Shown in pieces: positions 1 to 7,376 of a stretch of DNA of 64,000 bases (position 1 is the stretch's first letter; each line of letters opens with the position of its first letter). The notes beneath the pieces were generated by a model that had not been told where the DNA came from, did no database searches, and saw nothing but the letters and a program-made list of their open reading frames with translations. The DNA is from Alkalibacillus filiformis (GTDB lineage Bacteria > Bacillota > Bacilli > Bacillales > Alkalibacillaceae), in contig NZ_JAUSUP010000001.1 in the NCBI RefSeq assembly GCF_030814115.1, forward strand, positions 124,001 to 188,000, in the 5' to 3' direction. The translations under genes and the position numbers were made by a program.

Positions 1-1
1 T

Positions 2-346
2 AGTAAGTTAAAAGAGTATGGTGATAATATTTATTATATTTTTGTTAAATACTCTACTGTGAATACTTACGTGAATATAGAAGATGTATTTTTTGATAAG
101 GTTTATAGATTTATAGGATTAAACTCAGCTGGTTTCTTAAGGTATAGAGAAAAAGATGGTAATTTAAGACCTAAGTCTTGGGAAGATTTTGATAATGCTT
201 ATACATATTGTGATAGCTTGATGGAATTCCAAGAGGGGCTGAGAAAAAGCGAATCCTATAGAGCAAGGAGGCTAGTAGAAAAACATTTTCCAGATGTAAG
301 TGAAGAAGATAGAAGGATTATTAAAGAAAAATATTTTGATAATTAA
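2..346 (+). CDS. hypothetical protein, 5' end outside the window
   Basis: The frame is open from the first bases of the window, so this is the C-terminal 114 residues of a longer protein; an internal GTG at 59 is an unlikely start because nothing resembling a ribosome-binding site precedes it. The visible part is charged, with a Lys/Arg/Glu-rich helical C-terminus ending KEKYFDN. I do not recognise the family. It lies 14 bp upstream of the restriction-endonuclease gene on the same strand and is probably in its operon, so a role in the same defence locus is possible. The region is strongly AT-rich. Confidence 0.5.
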   Translation, partial: SKLKEYGDNIYYIFVKYSTVNTYVNIEDVFFDKVYRFIGLNSAGFLRYREKDGNLRPKSWEDFDNAYTYCDSLMEFQEGLRKSESYRARRLVEKHFPDVSEEDRRIIKEKYFDN

Positions 347-360
347 TTAGGAGGAACTGA

Positions 361-1353
361 ATGGAACAAGAAGAAACAATACAAAAAAGTGCAGATGAAA
401 TTCACGAATCTTTAAGAGATTGTCTTCCAATGGATGAGTTATATTTTGAATTTATTAAATTTAGGGAAGAAATTTTAAAAAAAATAGATAATTTTGAAGA
501 GCGTGAAACACTTCTAGAAAGTCTAAAAGCATTTCTGTCATTAAGACTTAAATCAAAAGAGTATCCCAATTTTTTTAAAAAGAAACTAAAGACCGAATAT
601 TATGGGTTTAAAGTACTTGTAAATTTAATAGGACTATCAGGAGAACAATGTAAAAATATTATATTTAATCATTCAACTTTAGATGTTAATTTTTCAGAAT
701 CAAAGGTAGCCAATAATGAAGATATTAATACTGCGTTTGCGGATTTACTTATGAATGGCTATGAAGACGCAGAGCTAAAAGAATTAGTTGATGGCGATCA
801 GATATTACTAGAATGCTTCAACTTAAAAAAGATAAATGGTTTAGTTGATTTGTTAGATAATAGCGAACTACTTAATAATGCTATAAGAATGGCTTATAAA
901 GGAAGGTTAAGTGGAAAAAAAGGGTATCATACTGAACAACAAATCATTGGAGAATTAATTATTAATATGGGCTATACATATGAATCTGGAATAATTGATT
1001 TCCTAATTGATTACTATAATCCAACACAACACGATCAAGATAGAAATCCAAAAGTTGATTTAATAATTCCTGACAAACAAAATCCCAAAATATTAATTGA
1101 ATCAAGCTACCAATTAAGTACTGGCTCTTCACAAACAAGAAAAGGCGATAGTTATACTGCAATTAACAATGCGGTAAAAAAATATAATGATGAAAATGAT
1201 GAAAATCTGATTTTTATTAATTTTGTTGATGGTGCAGGTTGGAAACAAAGAGGAAAGGTTCAAATAAATAGACTGATGGATAATGCTGATTATGTTGTGA
1301 ATTATGATAATTTAGATAACCTCATTAATATAGTCAAACATTATATGGATTAA
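361..1353 (+). CDS. DpnII/MboI-like type II restriction endonuclease
   Basis: 330 residues, started by ATG after a strong AGGAGG. The C-terminal third resembles the DpnII-type PD-(D/E)XK nuclease core: Asp233 in VDLIIP, Glu247 in ILIESS, then a GSS...K segment, and a FINFVDGAGW motif that parallels the ITDGQGW motif of DpnII. The N-terminal two thirds are helical and presumably form the recognition part. It is expected to cut unmodified foreign DNA at a short site protected by a cognate methyltransferase, for which the convergent gene ending at 1799 is the candidate. The specificity cannot be read from sequence. The low-GC composition fits acquisition with the island. The nuclease assignment is fairly good, the subfamily tentative. 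Confidence 0.65.
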   Translation: MEQEETIQKSADEIHESLRDCLPMDELYFEFIKFREEILKKIDNFEERETLLESLKAFLSLRLKSKEYPNFFKKKLKTEYYGFKVLVNLIGLSGEQCKNIIFNHSTLDVNFSESKVANNEDINTAFADLLMNGYEDAELKELVDGDQILLECFNLKKINGLVDLLDNSELLNNAIRMAYKGRLSGKKGYHTEQQIIGELIINMGYTYESGIIDFLIDYYNPTQHDQDRNPKVDLIIPDKQNPKILIESSYQLSTGSSQTRKGDSYTAINNAVKKYNDENDENLIFINFVDGAGWKQRGKVQINRLMDNADYVVNYDNLDNLINIVKHYMD

Positions 1354-1383
1354 ATATTATTTATAAATAAGTGAGAAAACAAA

Positions 1384-1716
1384 ATGCAATGCATTATTTG
1401 CAAAAATGAAAAATCAGTAGATGATATTTGTATGTATAGTATTAACTATATGACAAAAGGTAGAGTGCAAAAAAGATATTATTGTAAAAAATGTAGTGTG
1501 AAAAAATATGGAGATAATTGGAGACAAATTAAAGGATACGACGAGCACTATGAAGTAAGTGAAAGTGGATATGTTAGCGTTTATAGACAAGATAAATATT
1601 TTGATATAACTCATATTAAAAACGCAAGTACAAGATATGTCTATTTATATAAAAATGGTAAAAAAATCAAGAAGAATATATATTCCCTAATAAATAAGTT
1701 TTTTAGAGATAATTAA
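1384..1716 (+). CDS. zinc-ribbon plus NUMOD4-domain protein without HNH nuclease
   Basis: 110 residues. Two CxxC pairs (Cys3/Cys6 and Cys35/Cys38) suggest a zinc ribbon. Residues from about 43 match the NUMOD4 DNA-binding motif usually found at the N-terminus of HNH homing endonucleases: WRQIKGYDEHYEVSESG. It is followed by a YVYLYKNGKKIKK strand-turn segment. The HNH catalytic part that normally follows is absent and the gene stops in the island's terminator, so it is either a stand-alone DNA-binding protein or a reduced homing-endonuclease relative. It lies 30 bp behind the restriction gene and is probably co-transcribed with it, which suggests a regulatory or specificity role. That role is inference. 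Confidence 0.6.
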   Translation: MQCIICKNEKSVDDICMYSINYMTKGRVQKRYYCKKCSVKKYGDNWRQIKGYDEHYEVSESGYVSVYRQDKYFDITHIKNASTRYVYLYKNGKKIKKNIYSLINKFFRDN

Positions 1717-1732
1717 AGATTACTTTAATAGT

Positions 1733-1774
1733 AAAAAAGCATCAAATTGCAGTATAGCAATTTGATGCTTTTTT
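1733..1774. terminator. bidirectional intrinsic terminator
   Basis: A perfect 18-bp inverted repeat (1733-1750 and 1757-1774) around a 6-nt loop, with A-tract on the left and T-tract on the right. It works for either strand and separates the convergent restriction and methyltransferase genes. Confidence 0.9.
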
Positions 1775-1798
1775 AATGAGGGTTAAATTTTATTATAA

Positions 1799-3529
1799 CT
1801 AAACTTTAATAATAGAAGCCTTCAAAGGATATTGAGGGTTTCCATATAATTCATTAAGTAATTCTTCTGAATAGCTAGTAAATTTGAGAAATTCTTCAAG
1901 TGTAGGTTTTCTGTCTAGTTTCTGTGCTAATTCTTGTGCCCTCAATTCAACTTCTTTCTTAGTTATATCTCGTTTAGGTCTTTTAACTGAGTCTCTTACC
2001 AGCTCACCAAATTCCTCAACCTGATTAAGACCTCTTTCTGCAATTTCTACATACTCTTCAGATATATCTGTTGTTAGGTAATTTCTATTTAATTTTTTTG
2101 CAACGATTGCAGTTGTCCCTGCACCACAAAATGGGTCGAATACTAGGTCTTCTTCATCAGTTGCCATTTCAATAATTCTTTCCATTAATTTAATAGGTAA
2201 TTGACAAGGATGAGTGTCTCTATCTTTTTTATGCTTTATTCTGTGTATGTCTGTCCATATATCTGATATCAATAGCTTATTGTCAATGTTCTCGTTTTTA
2301 CGCTTTTTAATACAACTTTTTCTTAAACAATATTCAGGGCTATCTACTTCCCCGGGTGAGTTGTACTTATTACCATTTTTACTCTTTGTATAATATAGAA
2401 GTGAATAATGCGCTGGCATAATTTTCCCCATTGGTGTTGAAAGGGCGTCCCACACAATCCAATTTTGTAAGTAAAGCTCTTTAGATAGATTTCTAGCGTG
2501 ATGAATTGACCACTTTGGTATATTTAGTACAAATAAACTTCCAGTTGGTTTTAAAAGCTTTGCACATAAGCTTAACCATTCATCACACCAATCAATATAT
2601 TCTTGATCCATTTGGCTATCATCGTAATCCTCATAATTTTTCTCCAAATTGTATGGAGGGTCTGCAAAGACTAAATCGAAACAACCATCAGGGTATTTTT
2701 TTAGTAATTCTCTCATATATTCAATACTATCTCTTAATAGAACTTTGTTTTTATCTTCACTTTTAATTTTTTTAATATTTTCCTTCGTGGATTGAATATT
2801 AATGTTTGTTACTTTTTTATTCAACTCATAATCAAAACGTATATTTAACATTGATGTGTCGCTTTGCTCTGTTAGATTTCTTATGCGTTTTAGTACTGGA
2901 TCAGGAATAACATTATTATTTATTTTTATTAATCTGTCTTTAATGTTTATAAAATTTAATTCTATATCTTTAACTTGTGGGTCTGGCGCAACGTTATTGA
3001 CAGCATAAAAATCTTTCCAAACATCAGAAATTGCAGTGCCTTTTTTATTCATCTGATGTTTTTTTCCGCCCCAATCTTTTACGTTTTTACCGCAATAGGA
3101 ACATCCAACGTAAGGAATTCTAGTTTCCTTTGTGTTTAATAATAATTTGCTTTTTCGACCAGGTTTATGATACATCAACACACCCATATGTGAATGAGGT
3201 AGTTTGTTATCAACATTTTCGTGGTTTATATCAAGTGCAATCCAATACTTAAAGTTAAAGTAGTCATTCATATTATAAGCATAGTAAATTAATTCTTGGG
3301 GGATGCCATAAATAAATACGAATCCGTTATCATCTACCATATCAAATAATTTATGTGGCAATTCAGTGGTGAATTTCAAAAAATCATCTGAAAGCTCATT
3401 ATATTTCTTTGAATCATAAATATCTTGTGTTTCAAAGGGAGTACTAATCACAATTTGATTGAACTTTGATTCATTAAACTTATCTAAATCATCTAAATGT
3501 TTAATTTCTATATTTTTATAGTCGCTCAC
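1799..3529 (-). CDS. beta-class DNA methyltransferase with a degenerate duplicated N-terminal half
   Basis: 576 residues from the GTG at 3529, which sits 6 nt behind AGGTG; a GTG three codons upstream overlaps that signal. The C-terminal half is a complete beta-class amino-methyltransferase: catalytic DPPY at about 290-293 and the SAM motif DPFCGAG at about 465-471. The N-terminal half aligns with it without the chemistry: STPF at about 29-32 replaces DPPY, FKYWIALD parallels LQNWIVWD, LPHSHMGVLMYHK parallels MPAHYSLLYYTK, and GTAISDVWKDF parallels LLISDIWTDI. A CSYCGK motif in the first half may bind zinc. It probably protects the restriction site of the nuclease ending at 1353. The first half may serve in target recognition or as a built-in dimer partner. 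Confidence 0.85.
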   Translation of the reverse strand: MSDYKNIEIKHLDDLDKFNESKFNQIVISTPFETQDIYDSKKYNELSDDFLKFTTELPHKLFDMVDDNGFVFIYGIPQELIYYAYNMNDYFNFKYWIALDINHENVDNKLPHSHMGVLMYHKPGRKSKLLLNTKETRIPYVGCSYCGKNVKDWGGKKHQMNKKGTAISDVWKDFYAVNNVAPDPQVKDIELNFINIKDRLIKINNNVIPDPVLKRIRNLTEQSDTSMLNIRFDYELNKKVTNINIQSTKENIKKIKSEDKNKVLLRDSIEYMRELLKKYPDGCFDLVFADPPYNLEKNYEDYDDSQMDQEYIDWCDEWLSLCAKLLKPTGSLFVLNIPKWSIHHARNLSKELYLQNWIVWDALSTPMGKIMPAHYSLLYYTKSKNGNKYNSPGEVDSPEYCLRKSCIKKRKNENIDNKLLISDIWTDIHRIKHKKDRDTHPCQLPIKLMERIIEMATDEEDLVFDPFCGAGTTAIVAKKLNRNYLTTDISEEYVEIAERGLNQVEEFGELVRDSVKRPKRDITKKEVELRAQELAQKLDRKPTLEEFLKFTSYSEELLNELYGNPQYPLKASIIKV

Positions 3530-3620
3530 GTTTATCACCTCTTATTGTTCTCGATATGTAATTATAGCAGATTTTTAATTTATAACTAAATAAATGGTTT
3601 AAAACTATTATAACACAAAA

Positions 3621-3634
3621 AGAACGTACGTTCT
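3621..3634. promoter_or_regulatory. LexA (SOS)-like operator
   Basis: A perfect 14-bp palindrome, AGAACGTACGTTCT. Its core GAAC-GTAC-GTTC fits the Bacillus LexA/DinR consensus GAAC-RNRY-GTTC. It lies 92 bp upstream of the methyltransferase start, just upstream of a minus-strand TATAAT, and 12 bp upstream of a rightward promoter. Damage-inducible control of methylation or of the integrase-side genes is inference; the match could also be coincidental. Confidence 0.5.
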
Positions 3635-3646
3635 ACTAATAAACAA

Positions 3647-3675
3647 TTGACAATTATGAAAATATTGTATATTAT
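3647..3675 (+). promoter_or_regulatory. sigma-A promoter toward the integrase
   Basis: TTGACA (3647-3652), a 17-bp spacer, and TATTAT (3670-3675): a near-consensus vegetative promoter reading toward the small genes and the recombinase. Confidence 0.7.
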
Positions 3676-3982
3676 TAATTTAGTTAAAATTTAATATTAA
3701 AGATTACATCCAAGTAATTCTAGTTTGTTTAACTTTGGTGTATGTATTGTGGTTAAGAGGGATATGTATGTCCTTTTAACCAATAACATATATCTTGGTT
3801 TAAACATTAGAAATACTTGGATTTTTTTATGCCATAAAAAGCGAAATATCTTGGTGCTTACAACACCTTATCACTGTAATGAGCGCACTAAAATATTAGT
3901 GGTACGGTTATGAGACTAAACGATCTTATAAGCGAATAGCATTCTGCCGCCATAAAAAACAAAAAATCGAAAGGATGATAAA
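3676..3982 (+). other. leader region without a convincing gene
   Basis: About 300 bp between the promoter and the next supported gene. An open frame at 3725-3913 has no ribosome-binding site and an unconvincing composition. Several short inverted repeats (for example GGTG...CACC near 3855) suggest a structured leader, but I could not assign a known riboswitch. Confidence 0.3.
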
Positions 3983-4237
3983 ATGTATTATGCAATTTTA
4001 TTAAATGCGGGCTACACACCAAAGGGAAATCCGAAAAAAATATATTTAGTTTATGAGACTATTGAAAACGGAAAACTTGAACTTATAGAAACAATTACTG
4101 CCGATTTTTGGGGTGGTATTTCTCTAAAGGATAAATATCCTTATGTAGCAATAATAAATGAATTTCAAGTAGTTAATAAAGAGTACAAGTTTTACAAAAA
4201 TTATAAGCTTAATCACATTAATAATGGAGGTGAATAA
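3983..4237 (+). CDS. hypothetical island protein
   Basis: 84 residues, ATG preceded by AAAGGATG. The protein is small and basic-aromatic with no membrane segment or recognisable motif. It is followed at once by a second small gene whose GGAGG overlaps its last codons, so the two form a unit. Its position directly upstream of the recombinase is where excisionase or regulatory genes often lie in integrative elements, but nothing in the sequence proves such a role. Confidence 0.55.
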   Translation: MYYAILLNAGYTPKGNPKKIYLVYETIENGKLELIETITADFWGGISLKDKYPYVAIINEFQVVNKEYKFYKNYKLNHINNGGE

Positions 4238-4240
4238 ATA

Positions 4241-4366
4241 ATGAACAAAAAGCAATTTCTTTGGAAAAATAAACGATCGAATATAACAAGAAAAGATTAT
4301 TTTATAGAGGATGGATTAATTAATAATTTAGATGAGAGTTTAAGTGGGTATATCATTCAGCCTTAA
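4241..4366 (+). CDS. small hypothetical protein (41 aa)
   Basis: ATG 10 nt after a GGAGG that sits in the end of the previous gene. The product is 41 residues, basic at the N-terminus (KNKRSNITRKDY), then acidic. No family recognised. Spacing to the upstream gene is 3 bp, so they are probably co-translated. It could be a DNA-binding accessory peptide of the element or the remnant of a larger gene; the recombinase that follows is itself truncated, so decay in this stretch is plausible. Confidence 0.45.
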   Translation: MNKKQFLWKNKRSNITRKDYFIEDGLINNLDESLSGYIIQP

Positions 4367-4461
4367 AGACCAAAATTTATCAAAAATAATAAAAAACCCA
4401 TATAAAACTGCTGTTGAATTATTGTTAGTTGAATGCGTGTTTGATGTAGCAGTTGTAGATT

Positions 4462-5388
4462 ATGGTGAAGAACGAGCATACTTTTATTATAAAAAAACAA
4501 ATGAATACGATTGCAGAAGAAACTAAAGAAAACTATCTATCATATTATAAGAATCATATAGGTCCCAAATTAGGAACTCTAAACATTAGAAAAATAAGTC
4601 CAATAATTGTTCAAGAGTTTGTATATTCATTAGAAAGAAAAAAGTTAGCGTCTTCAACAGTTAAGCGAATTTATACTATTGTAAGGGCGAGCTTGCAATA
4701 TGCTGTGAAGATGCAAATATTAACTTTGAATTCTGCTGATCTGATTGAGAAGCCAAAGGAAAATAGAACTAGAGAAGTTAAAGTTTGGGATAAACAACAA
4801 GTGAGAATTTTTTTAGATAGTATTGAGAATGCTTCAAGATATACAATTGCATATAAATTAGCAATTTTTACAGGTATGCGACAAGGAGAAATATTAGGTC
4901 TAAGGTGGCAAGATATAAACTTTGTAAAGAAGTATCTAAAAATTCAACAAAAATTAACTCATAAAGGTAAATTGAAATACGGTGCAAAAAATAAAACTAG
5001 TATGAGAAGTGTTTCATTAAGTGATTATATTCTGAATGAATTAATAAAACATAAAGAAATAATTGAACTGGAGAAAATTAAATATAATAAAGAGTATAAT
5101 AATAATGATTTGGTGATTTGTACTGAGTATGGAAACGCCTGCCATCCAAGGAATTTGTTAAGATTGTTGTATAGCCATATCAAGAAAACAAACTTACCTA
5201 GAATTAGATTTCACGATTTTAGACACACACACGCTAGCTTATTATTAGAAGCAGATGTTAATATAAAAATAATTTCTGAGCGTCTCGGACATTCGAGCAT
5301 TAAAATTACATTGGACACATACTTGCATTTACTGCCTAATATGCAACAAGAAGCATCGGAAAAGTTTGAAGAATTATTGAAAGTATAA
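4462..5388 (+). CDS. tyrosine recombinase (phage-type integrase), N-terminally truncated
   Basis: 308 residues in the longest frame; a second ATG at 4501 would give 295. The core-binding domain starts almost immediately (TIAEETKENYLSYYKNHI), followed by the catalytic domain with all active residues visible: Arg140 in TGMRQGE, a Lys in the beta-hairpin (KYGAKNKTS), His251 and Arg254 in HDFRHTH, His277 in LGHSS and nucleophile Tyr287 in LDTYLH. The N-terminal AP2-like arm-binding domain (about 60 residues) usual in this family is missing, and no ribosome-binding site precedes either start. The enzyme may no longer integrate or excise efficiently. It ends 132 bp from the tRNA-Val 3' end, the expected position for a tRNA-targeting integrase. 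Confidence 0.85.
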   Translation: MVKNEHTFIIKKQMNTIAEETKENYLSYYKNHIGPKLGTLNIRKISPIIVQEFVYSLERKKLASSTVKRIYTIVRASLQYAVKMQILTLNSADLIEKPKENRTREVKVWDKQQVRIFLDSIENASRYTIAYKLAIFTGMRQGEILGLRWQDINFVKKYLKIQQKLTHKGKLKYGAKNKTSMRSVSLSDYILNELIKHKEIIELEKIKYNKEYNNNDLVICTEYGNACHPRNLLRLLYSHIKKTNLPRIRFHDFRHTHASLLLEADVNIKIISERLGHSSIKITLDTYLHLLPNMQQEASEKFEELLKV

Positions 5389-5393
5389 TTTAT

Positions 5394-5414
5394 GCCGACA
5401 AAAAGCCGACAAAA
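5394..5414 (+). repeat. direct repeats behind the integrase, possible arm-type sites
   Basis: GCCGACAAAA occurs twice, 11 bp apart (5394-5403 and 5405-5414), directly after the integrase stop. Paired short repeats between an integrase gene and its att site often bind the integrase arm domain. The role is inferred from position only. Confidence 0.5.
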
Positions 5415-5468
5415 GTAGAAATATTAAAAGAAAGAATCAAAGGCTTTATAATTTTTATAATATTGAAT

Positions 5469-5501
5469 AGACCTCCCGGGCCCAGTGGGCGAGGGAGGTC
5501 T
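5469..5501. other. GC-rich hairpin next to tRNA-Val
   Basis: AGACCTCCC (5469-5477) pairs with GGGAGGTCT (5493-5501) around a GC-rich loop that can itself pair. It lies beyond the 3' end of the minus-strand tRNA and would serve as its terminator, although the T-tract is weak; it may also belong to the attachment region. Confidence 0.5.
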
Positions 5502-5520
5502 AGTGGGGTTTGGCACCCTA

Positions 5521-5593
5521 TGACTCCGAGTGGGCTCGAACCACCGACCTCCACCCTGTCAAGGTGGCGCTCTCCCAGCTGAGCTACGGAGTC
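5521..5593 (-). tRNA. tRNA-Val (anticodon GAC), integration site of the island
   Basis: On the minus strand the 73-nt cloverleaf begins GACTCCGTAGCTCAG, has the anticodon arm CCACC-TTGACAG-GGTGG with anticodon GAC, the T-arm GGTTCGAGCC, and ends CGGAGTCA. The acceptor stem pairs fully. CCA is not encoded. The 3' end faces the integrase, as expected when an element inserts into a tRNA gene and restores its 3' half. The second att copy should lie to the left of the window. Confidence 0.95.
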
Positions 5594-5693
5594 GTGTTAT
5601 GAAAGTGTCATATTTAAATTATCGACAACTATTAATATAATAGCTTATAATAAGAATGTCAATACTTTTTGAGAAGTTGGAGGTACAAATTAT

Positions 5694-5885
5694 ATGCTAC
5701 CACGTATGGTCACGTACTTACTACTCGGTGCATTAATCGTAGCAGCTGTAGCGGTGAGTGTTCCTCAATATTTAAGTTACTTATTAATCGCTTTTGCGGC
5801 GGTTTTCGTTATTATGCTTGGTGCGCTTGCGTATATTTATGGAAAGCGTGCATTACTTATGTTTAAAGAATTGAAGAAGCAATAA
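5694..5885 (+). CDS. small membrane protein (63 aa)
   Basis: ATG 10 nt after TTGGAGG. The product has two hydrophobic segments (about residues 5-24 and 27-50) and ends in a basic tail (KELKKQ), so it is probably a two-pass inner-membrane protein with the tail in the cytoplasm. No family recognised. It is the first chromosomal gene beyond the tRNA and has its own terminator right behind it, so it is probably monocistronic. Confidence 0.75.
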   Translation: MLPRMVTYLLLGALIVAAVAVSVPQYLSYLLIAFAAVFVIMLGALAYIYGKRALLMFKELKKQ

Positions 5886-5887
5886 AT

Positions 5888-5920
5888 AAAACGTATCGAG
5901 TTAAGCTCGGTACGTTTTTT
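5888..5920. terminator. intrinsic terminator
   Basis: AAACGTATCGAG pairs with CTCGGTACGTTT around TTAAG and is followed by a T-run. It serves the plus-strand membrane gene and, through the A-run on its left, also the convergent minus-strand gene. Confidence 0.85.
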
Positions 5921-5921
5921 A

Positions 5922-6107
5922 TTAGCGTATTCGTAAGACAGAGGCAACAATCGCAATTAATGCAAGAATGATGCCAAATGGTAGTAGCGTATATAACACG
6001 ACTGGCGGCAGGCTAAAGATAATATCTAATATCGGAATTAAAATACATAACGGGACGCTAATGGATATGGCGATGATGAATAACATATCGAGTTGTTTTG
6101 TATCCAT
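5922..6107 (-). CDS. small two-pass membrane protein (61 aa)
   Basis: 61 residues with two long hydrophobic segments separated by a short PPV turn (ISVPLCILIPILDII, then VVLYTLLPFGIILALIAIV). Short charged ends (MDTKQ..., ...LRIR). No enzymatic motif, family unknown. It follows the DUF6176 gene on the same strand by 12 bp, so the two are likely one transcript. A small envelope or stress protein is possible, but the sequence gives no direct hint. Confidence 0.7.
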   Translation of the reverse strand: MDTKQLDMLFIIAISISVPLCILIPILDIIFSLPPVVLYTLLPFGIILALIAIVASVLRIR

Positions 6108-6119
6108 GCTAACACTCCC

Positions 6120-6464
6120 TTATGATAAGTTCTCACGAATGTGCTTTGGAATCATGGTCACTTCTAAGTCAAGATCAACAGGTTCATACGATTCGTCAAT
6201 ACACTCTTTCCAATACTTCAAATGTTTATGATCAACCCAATGCTCTGAGTCCTCAACATTTTGACCGCTTTCACCTTCAATAGAATACCAGTACAAATAG
6301 TCGACACCATCGACTGTTTCGCGAAAAATATTTTCCACATACATCTTCTCATCTGCTAATGTAAGTAACACATCTTCCATGTGCTCATTTAAAAAGTCTA
6401 GCCATTCATCGACGCGATGTTCTTTTCCCTCTTTTACCCGAAAACGTGTTAGTTCGATGATCAT
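6120..6464 (-). CDS. DUF6176 family protein
   Basis: 114 residues from the ATG at 6464 (AAGGTGG lies 8 nt upstream; the longer frame would need a GTG at 6476 inside that signal). It shows the family pattern: IELTRFRVKEGKE at the N-terminus, DEKMYVENIF in the middle, LYWYSIEGE, then a His/Trp-rich stretch HWVDHKHLKYWKECID. Members are small soluble proteins of unknown function with a ferredoxin-like, antibiotic-monooxygenase-like appearance. It heads a two-gene unit with the membrane peptide ending at 5922. Confidence 0.75.
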   Translation of the reverse strand: MIIELTRFRVKEGKEHRVDEWLDFLNEHMEDVLLTLADEKMYVENIFRETVDGVDYLYWYSIEGESGQNVEDSEHWVDHKHLKYWKECIDESYEPVDLDLEVTMIPKHIRENLS

Positions 6465-6766
6465 AACAATTGCCACCTTTATCCAGTAAACTAAATCTAT
6501 TTTAACAGAAAATGATGCTATATTAATAATATTTTGTACTTTTGGAAAATTCTATTGAAAATATTTAGAATGTAGTTGGCGGCTCGTTTCTCTTCTTGTA
6601 TATTAGGGAGGGATGGTTTGGTCATTGGTTGATATGGCAATGTCAAATCGCAATCTTGGTATATGAATTAAGGTTCTTATTACTCATTATATTTATTAAT
6701 GACGTGTAAAATTAGTTACATTTTTAAGTGGAACAATCATGTTTCAAAATTTTAGGAGGTTAAGGC
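6465..6766. other. intergenic spacer, nothing assignable
   Basis: Between divergently read genes. A 17-codon frame at 6613 behind GGGAGGG has spacing too short for a start. I see no terminator, riboswitch or repeat. Confidence 0.3.
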
Positions 6767-7249
6767 TTGGCTTTACAAAAGGATATTGATTATTTAATCA
6801 TTAGAAAATTAATGTCTGCGTCTATAGCTTGTTCTATATATGCTTTGTTTTTAGGCTTTTTTGGCCCTTATAGTGATAGCTATAGTTCATTAAATGATTT
6901 TCTAGTTAATTTAGATTCTTACTTTGTAAGTATACAATTCTTTTTAATTTATTCGCTTCCAGTCTTTTTAATTTATGGAACGATTACTTCATTAATAAGT
7001 GATTACATAGCTCGTCTGATTTCAAAGTTAACATCAAACAAAATATTTGTTGTGTTCTCAGGGATCTTGCACCTTATATTTGGTTTTTACTTTACTTGGG
7101 TGGGATTACTAGCAGCATTTTTATACTTCATAACTGATTTGGTGTTAAAAAAGAAAGGGCTCTATGATTTGAAGAAGTTGCGTTTCAGTTTAATGATTCC
7201 TGTTATTATGTTTATTTCGGCTATGGTTCTTTCACACCTTTTTTATTAA
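6767..7249 (+). CDS. multi-pass membrane protein, unknown function
   Basis: 160 residues. The start is the TTG at 6767 behind a strong AGGAGG (8-nt spacing). Four hydrophobic segments are visible at about residues 17-33, 51-75, 87-115 and 138-158, with an extracytoplasmic loop rich in Ser/Tyr/Asp after the first. No catalytic motif. It stands alone between divergent or separately terminated genes. The AT content is higher than in its right-hand neighbours, which may indicate recent acquisition. Confidence 0.7.
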   Translation: MALQKDIDYLIIRKLMSASIACSIYALFLGFFGPYSDSYSSLNDFLVNLDSYFVSIQFFLIYSLPVFLIYGTITSLISDYIARLISKLTSNKIFVVFSGILHLIFGFYFTWVGLLAAFLYFITDLVLKKKGLYDLKKLRFSLMIPVIMFISAMVLSHLFY

Positions 7250-7376
7250 TAGCTAGTTTGTATAGGTGTCATTCCTGACTTAATTTAATTTGAGATCAGG
7301 TAAGTCTCTTGTTACGGTATAAGCTTATTTAAGAAAGTAAATAATAAGACAACAATGAAGTGAGGGACGTGACGTT

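Noticed and set aside
3725-3913. 62-codon open frame upstream of the integrase region
   Set aside because: No ribosome-binding site, unusual composition and hairpin-like DNA; treated as leader.
4344-4526. 60-codon GTG frame overlapping the small gene and the integrase start
   Set aside because: No ribosome-binding site and overlaps on both sides; may be a remnant of the lost integrase N-terminal region but does not read as one.
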